Source of the DNA: Thelonectria olida
Taxonomy: Eukaryota > Ascomycota > Sordariomycetes > Hypocreales > Nectriaceae
DNA length: 64,000 bases
Direction: 5' to 3'
NCBI GenBank assembly: GCA_020736575.1
Contig: JAGPYM010000002.1
Location: forward strand, 3,303,765 to 3,367,764
In this document: in pieces, positions 35,031 to 49,293 of the stretch
Layout of the letters: every line of letters starts with the position of its first letter
Position numbering within the stretch: position 1 is the first letter of the stretch
Translations under genes and position numbers: made by a program
Notes under the pieces: model-generated
Databases searched by the model: none
Seen by the model: only the letters and a program-made list of their open reading frames with translations
What the model was told of the DNA's origin: nothing

Positions 35031-37452
35031 ATGTTGACTTTAGCCCGCTCGCCTGCTTTGAGGAACAGCTTCCGCCACATCAACACAACACGTGCCGTCA
35101 GTATGCCCTCTACCCCCTGCCTTACACACAATACCTCAGCTTCATCCATGCTTGTCCGTCGTCTCGCTGTCTATCTCTTGCGGCTGCTGGTCCTTCCGCG
35201 TCCAACCTGGCCTGCACTTCCGTCTCCGATCCAAGAGATAACCACCGGGCCACCGGCGATTCAGTCATGTGTGGTCCGCCTCTGGCGGCACGGATATCGA
35301 CCGAGCCATCCATTGCCATTATCAGCCACTGGCTTGCACATGACTAAGAATGCTCACTATATTCTCGCTGTTTTGATCTTTTCATTCTTACTTCCTAACT
35401 GGCAATCCATCCGAAAAGACCCTTGCCAGCCGTCGTACTGACTCTCTCTCAGGCCCAGTCTATCATCATGGCCCCTGCCAAACGCGCTAGCAGCTCTGTC
35501 CCTTCGGGTAAGCCTTCCAGTTCACATGTGACAAATACCCCTATGCGATGTCATCAGTCACGCAACATCAATGCAGCTGACACATCCCCAGGCTACGTCG
35601 AGGACAAGTCAAAGGGTCCTATGCTGAGATTCCAGGATTCATTGCCTCGGTTGCCCGTTCCAGCCCTTGAAGAGACGGCCAAGCGCTATCTCAAGAGTCT
35701 CCATCCTCTTCTCACCCCGACTGAGTACGAAGCCAGCAAGAAGGCCGTCGAGGACTTCATCCGGCCCGGTGGTGTTGGCTCCAAGCTTCAGGACAAGCTC
35801 GTTGCCCGTCGCGAGGAACCCAGCACTCGGAACTGGATCTACGAGTGGTGGAATGACGCTGCGTATCTGGCCTACCGCGACCCCGTCGTTCCCTATGTCA
35901 GCTACTTCTACTCCCACCGAGATGACCGTCGTCGGCGAGACCCCGCCAAGCGCGCCGCCGCAATCACCACGGCGACCCTTGAGTTCAAGAAACAGGTCGA
36001 TGCCGGAACCCTCGAGCCCGAATACATGAAGAAGTTGCCCATCTGCATGGACAGTTACAAATGGATGTTCAATGCCTCCCGCGTCGCCGCCAAGCCTGCC
36101 GACCATCCTGTGAAATTTTCACATGAGGCCAACAAACACATTATTGTCATCCGCAAGAACCAATTCTTCAAGATTCTCCACGAGGCCGACGGCAAGCAAC
36201 TGAACACCACTGAGCTTGAGCGCCAATTCAACACCGTCTACAAACTAGCTGAGCGAGTCTCTCCTGTTGGTGCTCTGACCTCGGAGAACCGTGACGTGTG
36301 GGCCAACGCCAGGGAGCTCCTTCTGCAGGCCAGCCCCAATAACAAGCACGCTCTTGAAGCCATTGAATCTGCCTCTTTCGTAGTCTGCCTCGATGATGCC
36401 GCCCCTGTCACTCTGGAGGAGCGCGCCCGCCAGTACTGGCACGGTGATGGTGCCAACCGATGGTACGACAAGCCTTTGCAGTTCATTGTCAACGATAACG
36501 GCACATCTGGTTTCATGGGCGAGCACTCCATGATGGACGGTACTCCCACTCACCGGCTGAATGACTACGTCAACGACCTCATCTTTGGCAACAAGCTCGA
36601 CTTTTCTGACCCCACTGTCCGCTCCACTCTTCCAGAGCCTCAGCTTGTTAAGTTTGACATCAGCCAGGATGTCCAGGCTGAGATTGACCGTGCGACCAAG
36701 GACTTCAATGATGTCATCTCCAAGCACCAGCTCGCCGTCCAGGCCTATCAAGGATACGGAAAAGGTCTCATCAAAAAGTTCAAGTGCTCGCCCGATGCCT
36801 ATATTCAGATGATCATCCAGTTGGCTTATTACAAGATGTACGGCAAGAACCGACCCACGTACGAATCGGCTGCCACTCGACGCTTCCAGCTCGGCCGTAC
36901 TGAGACATGCCGAACCGTCTCCGACGACTCCGTTGCTTGGTGCCAGTCCATGTCAGATGCCACGACCGATGACAAGACCCGCGTCGACCTCTTCCGAAAA
37001 GCTATTAATGCTCACGTTGAATACATTAGCGCCGCCTCCGATGGCAAGGGTGTCGATCGACATCTCTTTGGCCTCAAGCGTCTCCTCGAACCCGGCGAGG
37101 ATGTCCCCGCCATTTACAAGGACCCTGCCTTCTCGTATTCCGCCTCATGGCACCTATCCACTTCACAATTGAGCTCCGAATTCTTCAATGGTTACGGCTG
37201 GAGCCAGGTCATTGATGCCGGATTTGGCATTGCTTATATGATCAACGAGAACAGGTAAGAACTCAAGGCATAACCTTTTTCTTCTCTTCTCCACTATCAT
37301 GATCGTGGTACTGACATTCGAATAGCCTCAACTTCAACGTCGTTTCCAAGGGCTTGGGGAGCGACCGAATGAGCCACTACCTAAACGAAGCCGCGGGCGA
37401 TATGCGTGACCTTCTTATGCCCACTCTTGAGTCGCCCAAGGCCAAGCTATAA
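35031..37452 (+). CDS. cat2: Carnitine O-acetyltransferase, predicted dual mitochondrial/peroxisomal (Cat2/AcuJ/Pth2 type)
   Basis: Transfers acetyl groups between CoA and carnitine so that acetyl units can cross between peroxisome, cytosol and mitochondrion during growth on fat or acetate. Long form: exons 35031-35096, 35453-35507, 35592-37254 and 37326-37452, 636 residues. Its first 22 residues (MLTLARSPALRNSFRHINTT) are Arg/Ser/Leu-rich without acids, a typical matrix presequence. The first intron is 356 nt with donor GTCAGT, branch CTGAC and acceptor CTCAG. A second in-frame ATG at 35468 would give a 609-residue form without the presequence. The C terminus is AKL, a peroxisomal targeting signal 1. 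The catalytic His (about 352 of the long form) is in GEHSMMDGTPT, and the family motifs YWHGDGANRWYDKPLQFIV and GYGWSQVIDAGFGIAYMI are present. The 84 nt second intron is in phase with no stop, so an unspliced reading looks open. Confidence 0.92.
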
Positions 37453-37847
37453 AACTATAGAGTCGTCATTGTGGATAGATCGATGCCTGGGGCGTACTCA
37501 CATTCTATGTGAAAGGAGTTATCTAGACAGACCATTTGGGATGGTAGGATTGATGGGTTTCCACATTGCCATCTGATTGTATTTTAGCGTTTTTCTATAT
37601 TGATACGTCACCAACCCCCTTCTTTTACTAGGAGGGCAGGGGCAAGGGGAAGAGGGCGACACATCATTGTCGAAAGAAAAGAAGAAAATCGTATGCCATC
37701 TGTCACTGTTGGGGTGTTTCCAAAATCCCTAGCTGTACATGATTAAACTTCTAGGTGTGAAAGTGGTTAAGACTCGCAGTATCCTAGTTCTACAGGGCAA
37801 ATATCCAAGGACGTGCGTACAAACTTCAAACAAGGGGTCTAATCAAT
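37453..37847. other. Convergent 3' region between cat2 and cap1
   Basis: 395 bases between stop codons, A/T-enriched in places and consistent with two 3' UTRs. No gene or RNA is seen. Confidence 0.5.
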
Positions 37848-39680
37848 CTAACCGGCGTGGGCCACAATCTCGTTCACCAGGTCCCCCTTGCTCTCGTCAA
37901 AGTAGGAGCAAATCTGCGATGGCAATGGCACCTCCTTGTAATCGTCGTCGGGTCCAGATATGACGTTCAAGTTGACACCAGTAGACTTGCTGGTGTAGAG
38001 CTTGGCACCAGTACTCTCCTTGCTAAAATAGATTTGAGCACCGTCGACTTGATCCAGCATCACCGTCGGGATAGTACCCATGACCTGAAGAGCAAAGTTC
38101 TGTGCCTTGACGACGTCGACGGTTGAGACCAGAGTGTCAACGATAAGGGAAAGTCGAGTCGAGTTCTCGATAGTCACCTGGTTGGCCTTGCCCTTGACGA
38201 TTATGGTCGTGTTGTTGCATCGGCTGATGAGAATCGAGTGTGTCAGGGATGCCTCAATCTCGATGGGCTGTTGTTCCTTTTCGTAGTTTTCCTATTTCGC
38301 AGGTCAGCGAGACGAAATGAATATGGAGGACACAGCACGGGGTCGACTAACAATTATCCATTTATTTCCTTCGAGCTCCTTCTTTGGTGGCTTCTTGACG
38401 CGCATGCTTTCGGGCTTGGGCTTCTTGCCCGGTGCCGGGCTCTTGCCTCGGCCTGAGCTGACCCCGTCCGAAACGGTAGAGCTTGTACGGAGAGACGGGT
38501 TCTTGTGCGTCATTTCGGACTTGTCCACCTTCCGGAGACTCTTCGTGACTGACTCGCCCTTGTTCAGCTCGGAGAAGACAGCGCCGAAACCACTGGATTG
38601 TGTCGCGGGGGCTGGTTCAGCCTTGATCTCTAGAACCGGTGGTGGACCTGGCGGAGGCGGAGGTGGTGGAGGCGGAGGCGCACCTCCAGCAGGTGCTGCA
38701 GGAGCAGCAGGTGAGCTTGAACCGGAAGCGAGCGACTTGGCGACTTCCTGGGCTGAATCACCCTGGGGATTCCAAACGATACCGTTGGGGAAGTACTGTT
38801 TAACGTATTCGGCCAGATCGCGGAAGATTTGGTAAAACGCTTGAACCCATTCAACCTGCTTTGCATCCCTGCGTACTGTCAGCAAAAGAATGTGGGAAAA
38901 CAGTTTGATGCCTCACTTGTCCTTCTGTTCCTTGAGGACCCTGTTGCCAAAGAATTGCGCAGATCCAAGTGTCTCCTCCACGTGCTTGTAAGGACGATTG
39001 TCCAAAGTCACCCAGGCCAAGACCATGATTCCGTCGGCCACAGTGCTGAGCTGTGAATACATGGCGTCGGGGCGGTTCTGGTCCTTCAGATCGGTGACAG
39101 CCATAAGCGCATCGTTAATTGGCTTGATGAGGTCGTGATGCACTGACACATCGGGACCTGAAAGGCCAGGCTTCTTGGCTTTGGTCGAGATGAGCAGGAA
39201 CCTCCGCTGTTCTTGAAAACCTTTGCGTACCAGGGCGGCCTATACCATGCTGGGGTTAGACTTGGAAAGAGGCCAGATCGATTCTCTCGCGTGGCCTGCT
39301 GAAGCCGGAGATGCGGGTGAACGAACCTGTTGAGCGACAAGGCCGCCGAGGGTGTTGCTGAGCTTGACATATTTGTCGACCGCGGAGTTTAAGAAAGCAT
39401 CGAATTCTTCAATCGACTCTGGCAGGGGCTCGGCGACAGGCTTTGGGGGTGCCACGGGAGGGCTCGATACCGCAGGTAGAGCTTTGGGAGTGGCGATCGG
39501 AGGGTTCGGGGCGGTACCATCGTTGGGAAGCTCGGTAGAAGTGGCAATGTCTTCGAGTCGAGAAGTTGCAGCTTCCAAGCTGAAGAAGAGGTCAGCGGGC
39601 CATTGATCTAGGAGAGAAAGAGAGCAACTGTACCGTTTGATAAGCGTCGTCAGATTATGCATGTGACTCGTGGCCGCCAT
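37848..39680 (-). CDS. cap1: Adenylyl cyclase-associated protein (CAP/Srv2)
   Basis: Actin-recycling protein that recharges G-actin with ATP, works with cofilin, and in fungi binds adenylyl cyclase in Ras-cAMP signalling. Exons 39680-39634, 39579-39327, 39239-38917, 38868-38352 and 38291-37848 give 527 residues; four introns of 48-87 nt. The N terminus has the cyclase-binding RLEAATSRLEDIA heptads. A helical folded domain follows (AALVRKGFQEQRRFLLISTKAKKP, then RPDAMYSQLSTVADGIMVLAWV). A polyproline stretch (ten Pro, near residue 310) then precedes a WH2-like segment (VTKSLRKVDKSEMTHKNP). The beta-helical CARP domain (GNKWIIENYE, NNTTIIVKGKANQVTIENS, DQVDGAQIYFSKES, PLPSQICSYF) ends the protein. 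Splicing removes 87 nt that would otherwise carry a stop. Divergent from mak32. Confidence 0.95.
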
Positions 39681-41240
39681 GGTGAGTATGTCAGACTTTT
39701 CGAATTATATGCAGGTGGTTATTGAACAGGGTGAAGGAGGAGTTGCAGTTGAGTTGGAGTTGAGTTAGAGCTCGAGATGGTGCGATGGAGAATGGCTCGC
39801 AAGGGGGCACGGGAGGATGACGGAGCGACTGATCCAGGCAGCGATGTAGGATTAGCTGTCCAGTGCACGATGTAGGGGATGCGCAAGTGAAATGCCGTGC
39901 GGACGCGACCAGTGATATCGACGTTTGAAAGTGAACAGAATGCGAATAAGGGAGAAGAGCGAGAGTCGAAGACGGGGAATCAATCGATATTAGGGAGGTC
40001 AGGATAGCTTCCTCGGGTCCTGTGAGGCAAGGTATGTTAGTAGTGCTGGTGCTCTCCGCGTTGGGTACCTCAGGAAATACCAGCCCAGTGCGAAGTACGT
40101 GCACGGAGTACTTACCTCTCATGGCGCGGTGTACCTGCCTGAGCCCCTGGATGTGGAAGACGCCAGCTTGCAACGGCGCGGAATTCAGGGCCCGCGGGTC
40201 CGGTGGCCGCTGTTAGCAGCACCTTACGTAACCCCGTTGGCCTGCTTGTATCCCCTACCCTGGAGTTTGGTGAGAAGCAATCGTGCGAGTCGGACCTGGC
40301 AGATGGCGCATTGGCGCAGGTTTATATCTGTTATTCACTTTCTGGCTTGTCTATATAGAAACCGTCGGTCGGATAAACGCGTGACTACCTCTAGAGTTGA
40401 AATTGACTTTAAGAATCTAGATAGGTTGTTGCGACCATGTGGCTGAAGTGACGTAGTTATACAAATAGATTTTGCAATCTTCCTGCTTGTGTAGGGTTAC
40501 TTAGTCGATGACAGGCATGTAAAGAGTCAACATTGCAAATACTCGAACATAGCTGCTTCCATACTAATAGAAAGCCTTAGTCATGGACAGGAAATTTCCC
40601 GGACGTGATGGACAAACTGAAAATCAGTCGAACTGAGCGCTCTCTTTTTGAAATGCTGGCTGAATGAATGCTCTGATCTTCACCCCTGCCAGAGCGCCGC
40701 CAAACAGCTGGCACCACCTGCAGACACTGGCGGCCGGCCCAGTATCTTTCCCGTACCGACACCCATAACTTCAAGTAGCCTCCACACCCATCCACCCGCC
40801 ACAAGCTACATGCAGCCTCAACATCGGGTACCAACGCGCGACCAATAAGCCTATCGGTCGGATCTACATGCAGTTGAAGTCCCACTCAACCTCAGCCCAA
40901 CTTGAGACACCGCCTAAGAGCAGCAATAACAACACCAGCTGCTGGTCGCTCACTCACAACATCCCATCGACCTGTTCTCACCACGGGGTGGAATTCACAA
41001 CCTCACTCTCGCCTCATATTATCCAGCGCGGTAGATTTTGTATAGGGCATGCAGTTACCTTCCAGCTCCCACCGCCGTGCACTTCCAAGCCCCCGTCTTA
41101 AGTGCCCCATCCCGCAAGGTCCAGGGGCAGAAGACTAGAGGTGCCGTGAGCGAGCCTCTAGACAGAGACAGAGCTTTTGCAACTCGACTCCCGTCGTTTG
41201 CTTCACCATTTAATCCGTACACAGCCCTGGCCGCGCCGCT
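39681..41240. promoter_or_regulatory. Divergent intergenic region between cap1 and mak32
   Basis: 1.56 kb with both promoters. The cap1 side (39,690-40,000) is the probable leader. An ACGCGT at 40,378-40,383 lies mid-region with no clear target. Short open frames here lack motifs. Confidence 0.5.
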
Positions 41241-42692
41241 ATGGATACGAAAGCCGCCGACGATCGGCACCAGAATGAAGAAGATCATGATCCCAGTCCC
41301 GAAGCCCCGGAGCCGCAGGAGGACAGCAAGCAAGAGCAGCATCAACCAGAGTCGGAGCTAGACCAGTCACCACAAGATGAATCATCACAACCACAAACAC
41401 TATTGCTCTCCCCCGAGAAGCAGCCCCAAACCCATACCCCAATTGACTTCGTCACCTTGGGCATGTTTATTATCGGTTCGTCTTGTCCTCCCAGACTCAC
41501 ATTGTCTCACCTTGTGACGGTATCGGTGAAGTAATTGCTGACATGGCATACAGACGACATCGACTTCATTCCGCCAACCCCCCCGGTCAAGAACATTCTT
41601 GGCGGTGCCGGTACTTACTCTGCCCTGGGCGCCCGACTCTTCTCTCCACCACCCATCTCTTCCTCTGTAGGCTGGATTGTTGATCAAGGATCCGACTTTC
41701 CGCCAGCCCTATCCACCGTCATTGACAGCTGGTCAACGTCAGCACTCTTCCGTCGCGATGGCCTTCGACTCACCACCCGCGGCTGGAATGGTTACGAGGG
41801 CGCTGCCGAGAAGCGCGCTTTCAAGTACTTAACCCCAAAGAAGCGTCTCACTGCCGAGGACCTCACCCCAACCCTGTTGCAGTCCCGCTCGTTCCATCTC
41901 ATATGTTCCCCATCACGCTGTCGGGAGCTTGTCACAGAAATCATCAGGTTCCGGAAGAGGACTGCCCCCCTAGAGTCATACTCGAAGCCCATCTTCATCT
42001 GGGAACCCGTCCCTGACTTGTGCACACCAGATGAGCTGCTCAACTGCACCAACACATTGCCCCTCGTCGACATCTGTAGCCCTAACCACACCGAACTGGC
42101 AGGTTTCATGGGCGATGACGGAATCGACTCAGAGACGGGTGAGATTTCAACCGTCGCTGTTGAACGTGCCTGCGAGCAGCTACTTGCCAGTATGCCTCTT
42201 CAGTCATTTACCCTGGTTGTTCGCGCTGGAGAGAAGGGCTGCTATATCGCGAAGAACGGCGGGAGGAAGCGACATGGCGATCCTACGTCAAAAACGAAGC
42301 GTCGCAAAAAGGACTACGTGCGGGGCGGTCTTCAGCCAGACACCGACATGGAGGCTCTTTTTGCTGGCCTTCTTCAAGACGCAGATGGCTTCGTTGCCCG
42401 CGAGGAGATTGAGGTTGACCCCGGTATCGAGAAATGGATCCCAGCTTATCACCAGGGCCCTTCCAAAGTGGTTGATCCTACAGGAGGCGGCAACACCTTC
42501 CTTGGCGGGCTAGGTGTCGCCCTTGCCCGAGGCGAGAGTGTTGAGGATGCGGCTATCTGGGGGACCGTAGCGGCAAGCTTTGCCATTGAACAGGTCGGTG
42601 TTCCGGTGTTGGGTAGAGACGGGGATGGTCAGGAAACATGGAATGGACAGAGCGTCCAGGCTCGTTTGCGCGATTTCAAGCAAGGTTTATGA
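41241..42692 (+). CDS. mak32: Mak32-like PfkB-family carbohydrate kinase homologue
   Basis: Ribokinase-fold protein related to yeast Mak32, known from maintenance of the killer dsRNA system; its biochemical substrate is not established. Exons 41241-41475 and 41554-42692 (78 nt intron) give 457 residues. The N terminus (about 1-65) is a Gln/Glu/Pro-rich disordered extension. The fold starts at IDFVTLGMFIIDDIDF, then NILGGAGTYSALGARLF (PfkB signature 1-like), RGWNGYEG, FIWEPVPDLCTPDEL, ICSPNHTELAGFMG and VVRAGEKGCYI. The C-terminal signature reads VVDPTGGGNTFLGG, where PfkB enzymes usually have GAGD, so Asn (about 392) stands in the catalytic Asp position. A basic KR-rich insert (about 330-350) resembles a nuclear-localisation stretch. 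The substitution makes kinase activity doubtful. Confidence 0.88.
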
Positions 42693-42918
42693 GCCTAGAC
42701 ACGAAAAAACCACCCGTCAAACCCTGGCAACAGGTGCTAGGATATAGAAATAACATGATGAAATGTCTTTTGTGTCCACCTTGAGTTTTACCATGTGACT
42801 CCTATAGCCTTTTCCCAGCATCCAAATGGAATATAACCGCTGATACCCCCAAGAACCGCAACCAGACTGGCCGATCCCTCCCCGACGCCAAACGAGTTTA
42901 TATCATCATCCTTGTCAT
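42693..42918. other. Convergent 3' region between mak32 and mcm3
   Basis: 226 bases between the two stop codons, enough for overlapping 3' UTRs only. No further element is seen. Confidence 0.5.
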
Positions 42919-45700
<2,782 letters not shown>

Positions 45701-46095
45701 CTTGGCGGTTTTGTTGGGGTATCTTGCCTCTCAATGACAGGGTGAACAAGATATGCGAGGGGTGGGGTGAAAGCGATGGGCCCTGCTTTGTTTGTCCTCG
45801 GTGTCGGGAAATTGGGTGTCGCCGCGTTCCGAGTAGAACGCGTCTTTTTCGCGTAAAGTGGGAGTGGCTGAGTGGAACCTATGTTAGAGGGGGGGACTGT
45901 GGCTTAACTGGCAATGTGGCTTGAGAGACGAGACGCACCCTGCTGGGACAACGGCATGTGGGACCAGAGCCCGAATAAGCTTCCTTTTCCTTTGACGGTG
46001 TCCTTCCTTGAGCTGGGGCGACAAAGTGACGTCCTCTTCTTGTGCGCCCACCCTTTAATCATCCTTACGCTTCCTACTGCGCCTATTCATGAGCC
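45701..46095. promoter_or_regulatory. Divergent promoter between mcm3 and exo70
   Basis: 395 bases between start codons. An ACGCGT box and an adjacent TTTCGCGT lie nearer mcm3. The exo70 side is mixed C/T-rich leader. Confidence 0.55.
45838..45843. promoter_or_regulatory. MluI cell-cycle box (ACGCGT) in the mcm3 promoter
   Basis: ACGCGT within GAACGCGTCTTTTTCGCGTAA, 138 bases upstream of the mcm3 ATG, with a second CGCG core eight bases on. This is the site class of the G1/S regulator MBF, which controls MCM genes in yeasts. The pairing and position make it more credible than an isolated hexamer. Confidence 0.5.
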
Positions 46096-48049
46096 ATGGC
46101 TGTCGGCCTGGTCGCTACTGGCCATAATACGCTCGACGAGGAGGCTCGAGCCGAGGTCGATGTGCTCAACTCACGCCTGGAGAAGACGACGCAGTTGACC
46201 AAGAAGATCCAGTCTTGTCTTGGTCGACTTGATGCCACCGGCAAAAGCGTACACGATGTCACCGGTCCTTTGAATGGAGAAACTCGACGACTTCAGACGC
46301 TCGGGAACAGTAAGTATCATCATCATGTCATGATGCTATGACGCCAGTCTTGCTCACATAAGAATAGATATCGACGCAGTACTCGCCGCCATCGACCGTC
46401 TCCGTCAACCCGCCGATAGCAAGAATGACGAAGAGCGGATCATCCGTGTCGGGCCTGACAAAGCTGGCTTGCCCAACTACTTGGCATCTATTAAGCGCTT
46501 GAATAAGTCTTTGACGGATATGCAAGCGTCCAACTTGCGTGCCAACCAACAGACGATGAGCGATCTTGCTCGTCTCATCAAGTCGGGCAATACGCAGCTC
46601 GAGAATCACTTTGAGAAGCTTCTTCGTGCTGAGACTCCTCGCTCTATCGAGCCGCTACACTACGTGACCAAGGACAAGCCCTTTCCCGTTCTTTCCCAGG
46701 ACAAGATTGCACGGTTGGGCCTGGTCTACTCATACGTGGCTCAGCAAGGGGGACAGGACTCACCAGCTGCTCACATTTATGCTGAGGTTCGTGGGCCGTA
46801 TTTATCTTCATCTCTGGCCAACCTGGCAGCAGCTAGCGTGAATACTGCGAAGAGGAAGAATCCAGAAGCCATCTACCGAGCTGGGACGAACGGCATCGGA
46901 ACCTATGCGCAGGCTATGGAAGGTCTTTTCCTCGCCGAGTACGATAATGTCTGCAGCATCTTCACACGGGAAGACTGGGGCATTGTCTTCCAGTCAACAT
47001 GTCAAGCTGCTTTGGCCGAGTTGGCGCGAACCCTGCGTGAGCTCAATGCTCATATCAAAGCACACCTTCATACCGACTGTTATCTGGCCTACGAAGTGAC
47101 GGAAATTATGTCTTCGTTGTCTGGCAAGCTCGATACCCGCACTGGAGAGCTCAAAGGCGCTCTGGCAGCGGCACTCAAGCCGGTTCGAGAGACAGCCAAG
47201 TTGTCATTGTCTGAGCTCCTTGATGAGACAAGACGAAAGACTGGCGCTCTGCAAGTTTTGCCTTCAGATGGCGCCCCGATGCCGATTGTATCCGAGACGA
47301 TGCAAAGGCTGCAAGCTATGGTGGGGTTCCTACGCCCCATTTCAAGCATCATGGTGTCAATCGGTGACGGGGGGTGGAAATCGAGCTCGGCAGCCAACGG
47401 GCGATCAACGGATGTTATCCCCAGCCTTGCATCATTTGATATTGGTGCAGATGGTCGAGACATCTTTGCCCATTATTGCCTTGATACCATCGACGTTCTC
47501 CTCACGTCCCTTGATCAAAAGGCACGCCTTCTGTTGAAGACCAAGGCAGTGACTGGAGTGTTTATGGCCAACAGTGTTGTCATTATTGAACGCATGGTGC
47601 ACGATTCTGAGTTGGCGCCTCTCCTCAAATCGAGGCTCGATAGCCTCGACCAATGGAGAAAGAAGTCGACTGCGGCATATACTGATGTCTGCAGGGACCT
47701 CTCCGTATTTCTCTTTGACACGATTCATACGAGCCGGTCTCATCGGCCCACCTCGGGCCAGGCTGACTCTGCTTCTGTCATCAAAGGGCTGGGCAGCAAG
47801 GACAAGGACAAGATCAAGGAGAAATTTACACAGTTCAATAATGCTTTTGACGAAATGGTGTCAAGGCACAAGTCGTACAGCATGGAGCGCGAAGTGCGCA
47901 AAATGTTTGGAGAGGATATCCGACAGAAGCTGCAACCTCTGTATGATCGATTTTGGGACCGATATCACGAGATCGACAAGGGCAAGGGCAAGTACGTTAA
48001 ATACGACAAGTCGTCTATCGCTGCTGTTTTCATGAGCCTCGCCTCATGA
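46096..48049 (+). CDS. exo70: Exocyst subunit Exo70
   Basis: Subunit of the exocyst that tethers secretory vesicles to the plasma membrane through phosphoinositides and Rho GTPases, central to hyphal tip growth. Exon 1 (46096-46309) and exon 2 (46368-48049), with a 58 nt intron, give 631 residues, normal for the family. The N terminus is a heptad-rich rod (DEEARAEVDVLNSRLEKTTQLTKKIQSCLGRLD). The body is helical repeats with no catalytic motif. Diagnostic pieces are RAGTNGIGTYAQAMEGLFLAEYDNVCSIF and, near the C terminus, KEKFTQFNNAFDEMVSRHKSYSMEREVRKMFGEDI and KYVKYDKSSIAAVFMSLAS, with the basic surface that binds PI(4,5)P2. Complete, no oddities. Confidence 0.95.
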
Positions 48050-48386
48050 TTTGTCGCAGCCTGCCTGCATCTGCAAGAGCATCAGAGGTGTCGTGTTGTC
48101 GTGTGATCAGCCAATGGATTGCGCGGCACCAATCTCCGTCACGACTGAGGGCACGTGTTTTGTTCAGGGTCGGCAGCCTCCAGCACATGTCACATCCCGC
48201 CTGCATCTTCATATTCACGATAGCCTGGAGCAGTCGATTTACCGCCAAACAAGGAGGATTAATTTCGCTTTTGAACGGGAAACTAGTGACACAACTTGAC
48301 CACTCTATTCATCTGGCATACTTTGCTCATCCACTCAACCCAATCTCCCCCCCAATACCAGTTCCTCCCCAAGAGTCCACACTCTT

Positions 48387-48410
48387 GACGACGACGACGA
48401 CGACGACGAC
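48387..48410. repeat. GAC triplet microsatellite
   Basis: Eight GAC units in a row, in the exo70 downstream region. Confidence 0.9.
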
Positions 48411-48688
48411 GAGACGATGGTTGTGACGGTGTTGGTGGTGGTAGCAGGGGATATTGGAAACAGTGAGGATGGCTTGATGACGCGGCCGAAGACGAGGTAT
48501 CGACGAAGATTGATTGAGGACGAGAATACTCAACAGGACGAGCCGGCGCCAAGTCGGGTGATTTTTTTGCCTCTTTTGGGAAACCAGTCGACCAAGGGGA
48601 ACGGCTTGGCGACTGGGAGTTGAACCCTTGGTTTCGTCTGCCCTTATCTCGGAGACGGCGGACAGGACTGTGGGTGGGTTTCAAGCGT

Positions 48689-48808
48689 TTATGCGGGACA
48701 CTTGGGGCAAGTTCCGCAGTAGTCGTGGGTGCCGAGGTCACTTGCTTTGCAACAACTGGTGCAGCAGTCATCGACCAATATCTGGACGTCAGCCTCGCAG
48801 ATGGCCAT
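48689..48808 (-). CDS. Candidate 39-residue Cys-rich microprotein
   Basis: Not a recognised family. The ATG at 48808 has a good context (CAACAATGGC) and is the first ATG after a TATAAATC at 49061-49054. The 220 bases between are strongly pyrimidine-rich on this strand, like other leaders in the window. The peptide has eight Cys in 39 residues, arranged C-x10-CC-x2-CC-x10-C-x2-C-x2-C, and ends YCGTCPKCPA. The CxxCxxC tail and paired Cys would suit metal binding, but this is inference. No signal peptide is seen. A longer spliced form cannot be excluded. It could also be a chance frame in a noncoding transcript. Confidence 0.35.
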   Translation of the reverse strand: MAICEADVQILVDDCCTSCCKASDLGTHDYCGTCPKCPA

Positions 48809-49053
48809 TGTTGTAGTGAGGGGTGGCAATGGGGTGGTCAAGGAGTGGTGGAAGAAGAGGATGAAGAGGGCGAAGAGGAAGAAGAAAGAGCTGATAGATG
48901 ATGGTGAGGGGGGAGGCACAGAAGTAGTTGACGCGGTGGATTTGCTGGGGGTCTTCGGACAAAGAAGCAGAGGTCAGAATAGTGAAGGAGGTATCTAAGC
49001 TGGAAGTGGAAGGGTGGCGCGCCTGGGGAAGTATGATTGTCGGATCTAGACAA

Positions 49054-49061
49054 GATTTATA
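49054..49061 (-). promoter_or_regulatory. TATA-like element upstream of the microprotein candidate
   Basis: TATAAATC on the minus strand, followed by a CT-rich, ATG-free stretch of about 220 bases before the candidate start codon. Confidence 0.3.
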
Positions 49062-49270
49062 GTCGAGCAATGCCCAAGCGAAACCGTCCGTTAGCCGTGA
49101 CACGACGGTCTAATCCTCAGCAGTGGGGCCGGAAAGTGAGGCTGGTTTTTTTTTGTGTGAGCGAGGTTGATCATGGTCAGTCGCCAGTCAGCGGCTCCAG
49201 CTTTGATGGAAGGGGAGGCATTGGGAGACCTAACGGCTATGAGACGATTGAGGCCATCTCATTGGAGCCC

Positions 49271-49293
49271 TTTTTTTTTTTTTTTTTTTTTTT
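49271..49293. repeat. Poly-T tract (23 T)
   Basis: Unbroken T run in non-coding DNA; its length is prone to sequencing and replication slippage. Confidence 0.9.

Noticed and set aside
48283..48771. 162-codon Arg/Ser/Pro-rich minus-strand frame downstream of exo70
   Set aside because: Its Arg run is simply the GAC microsatellite read in another frame, and it overlaps the better supported microprotein candidate in a different frame.
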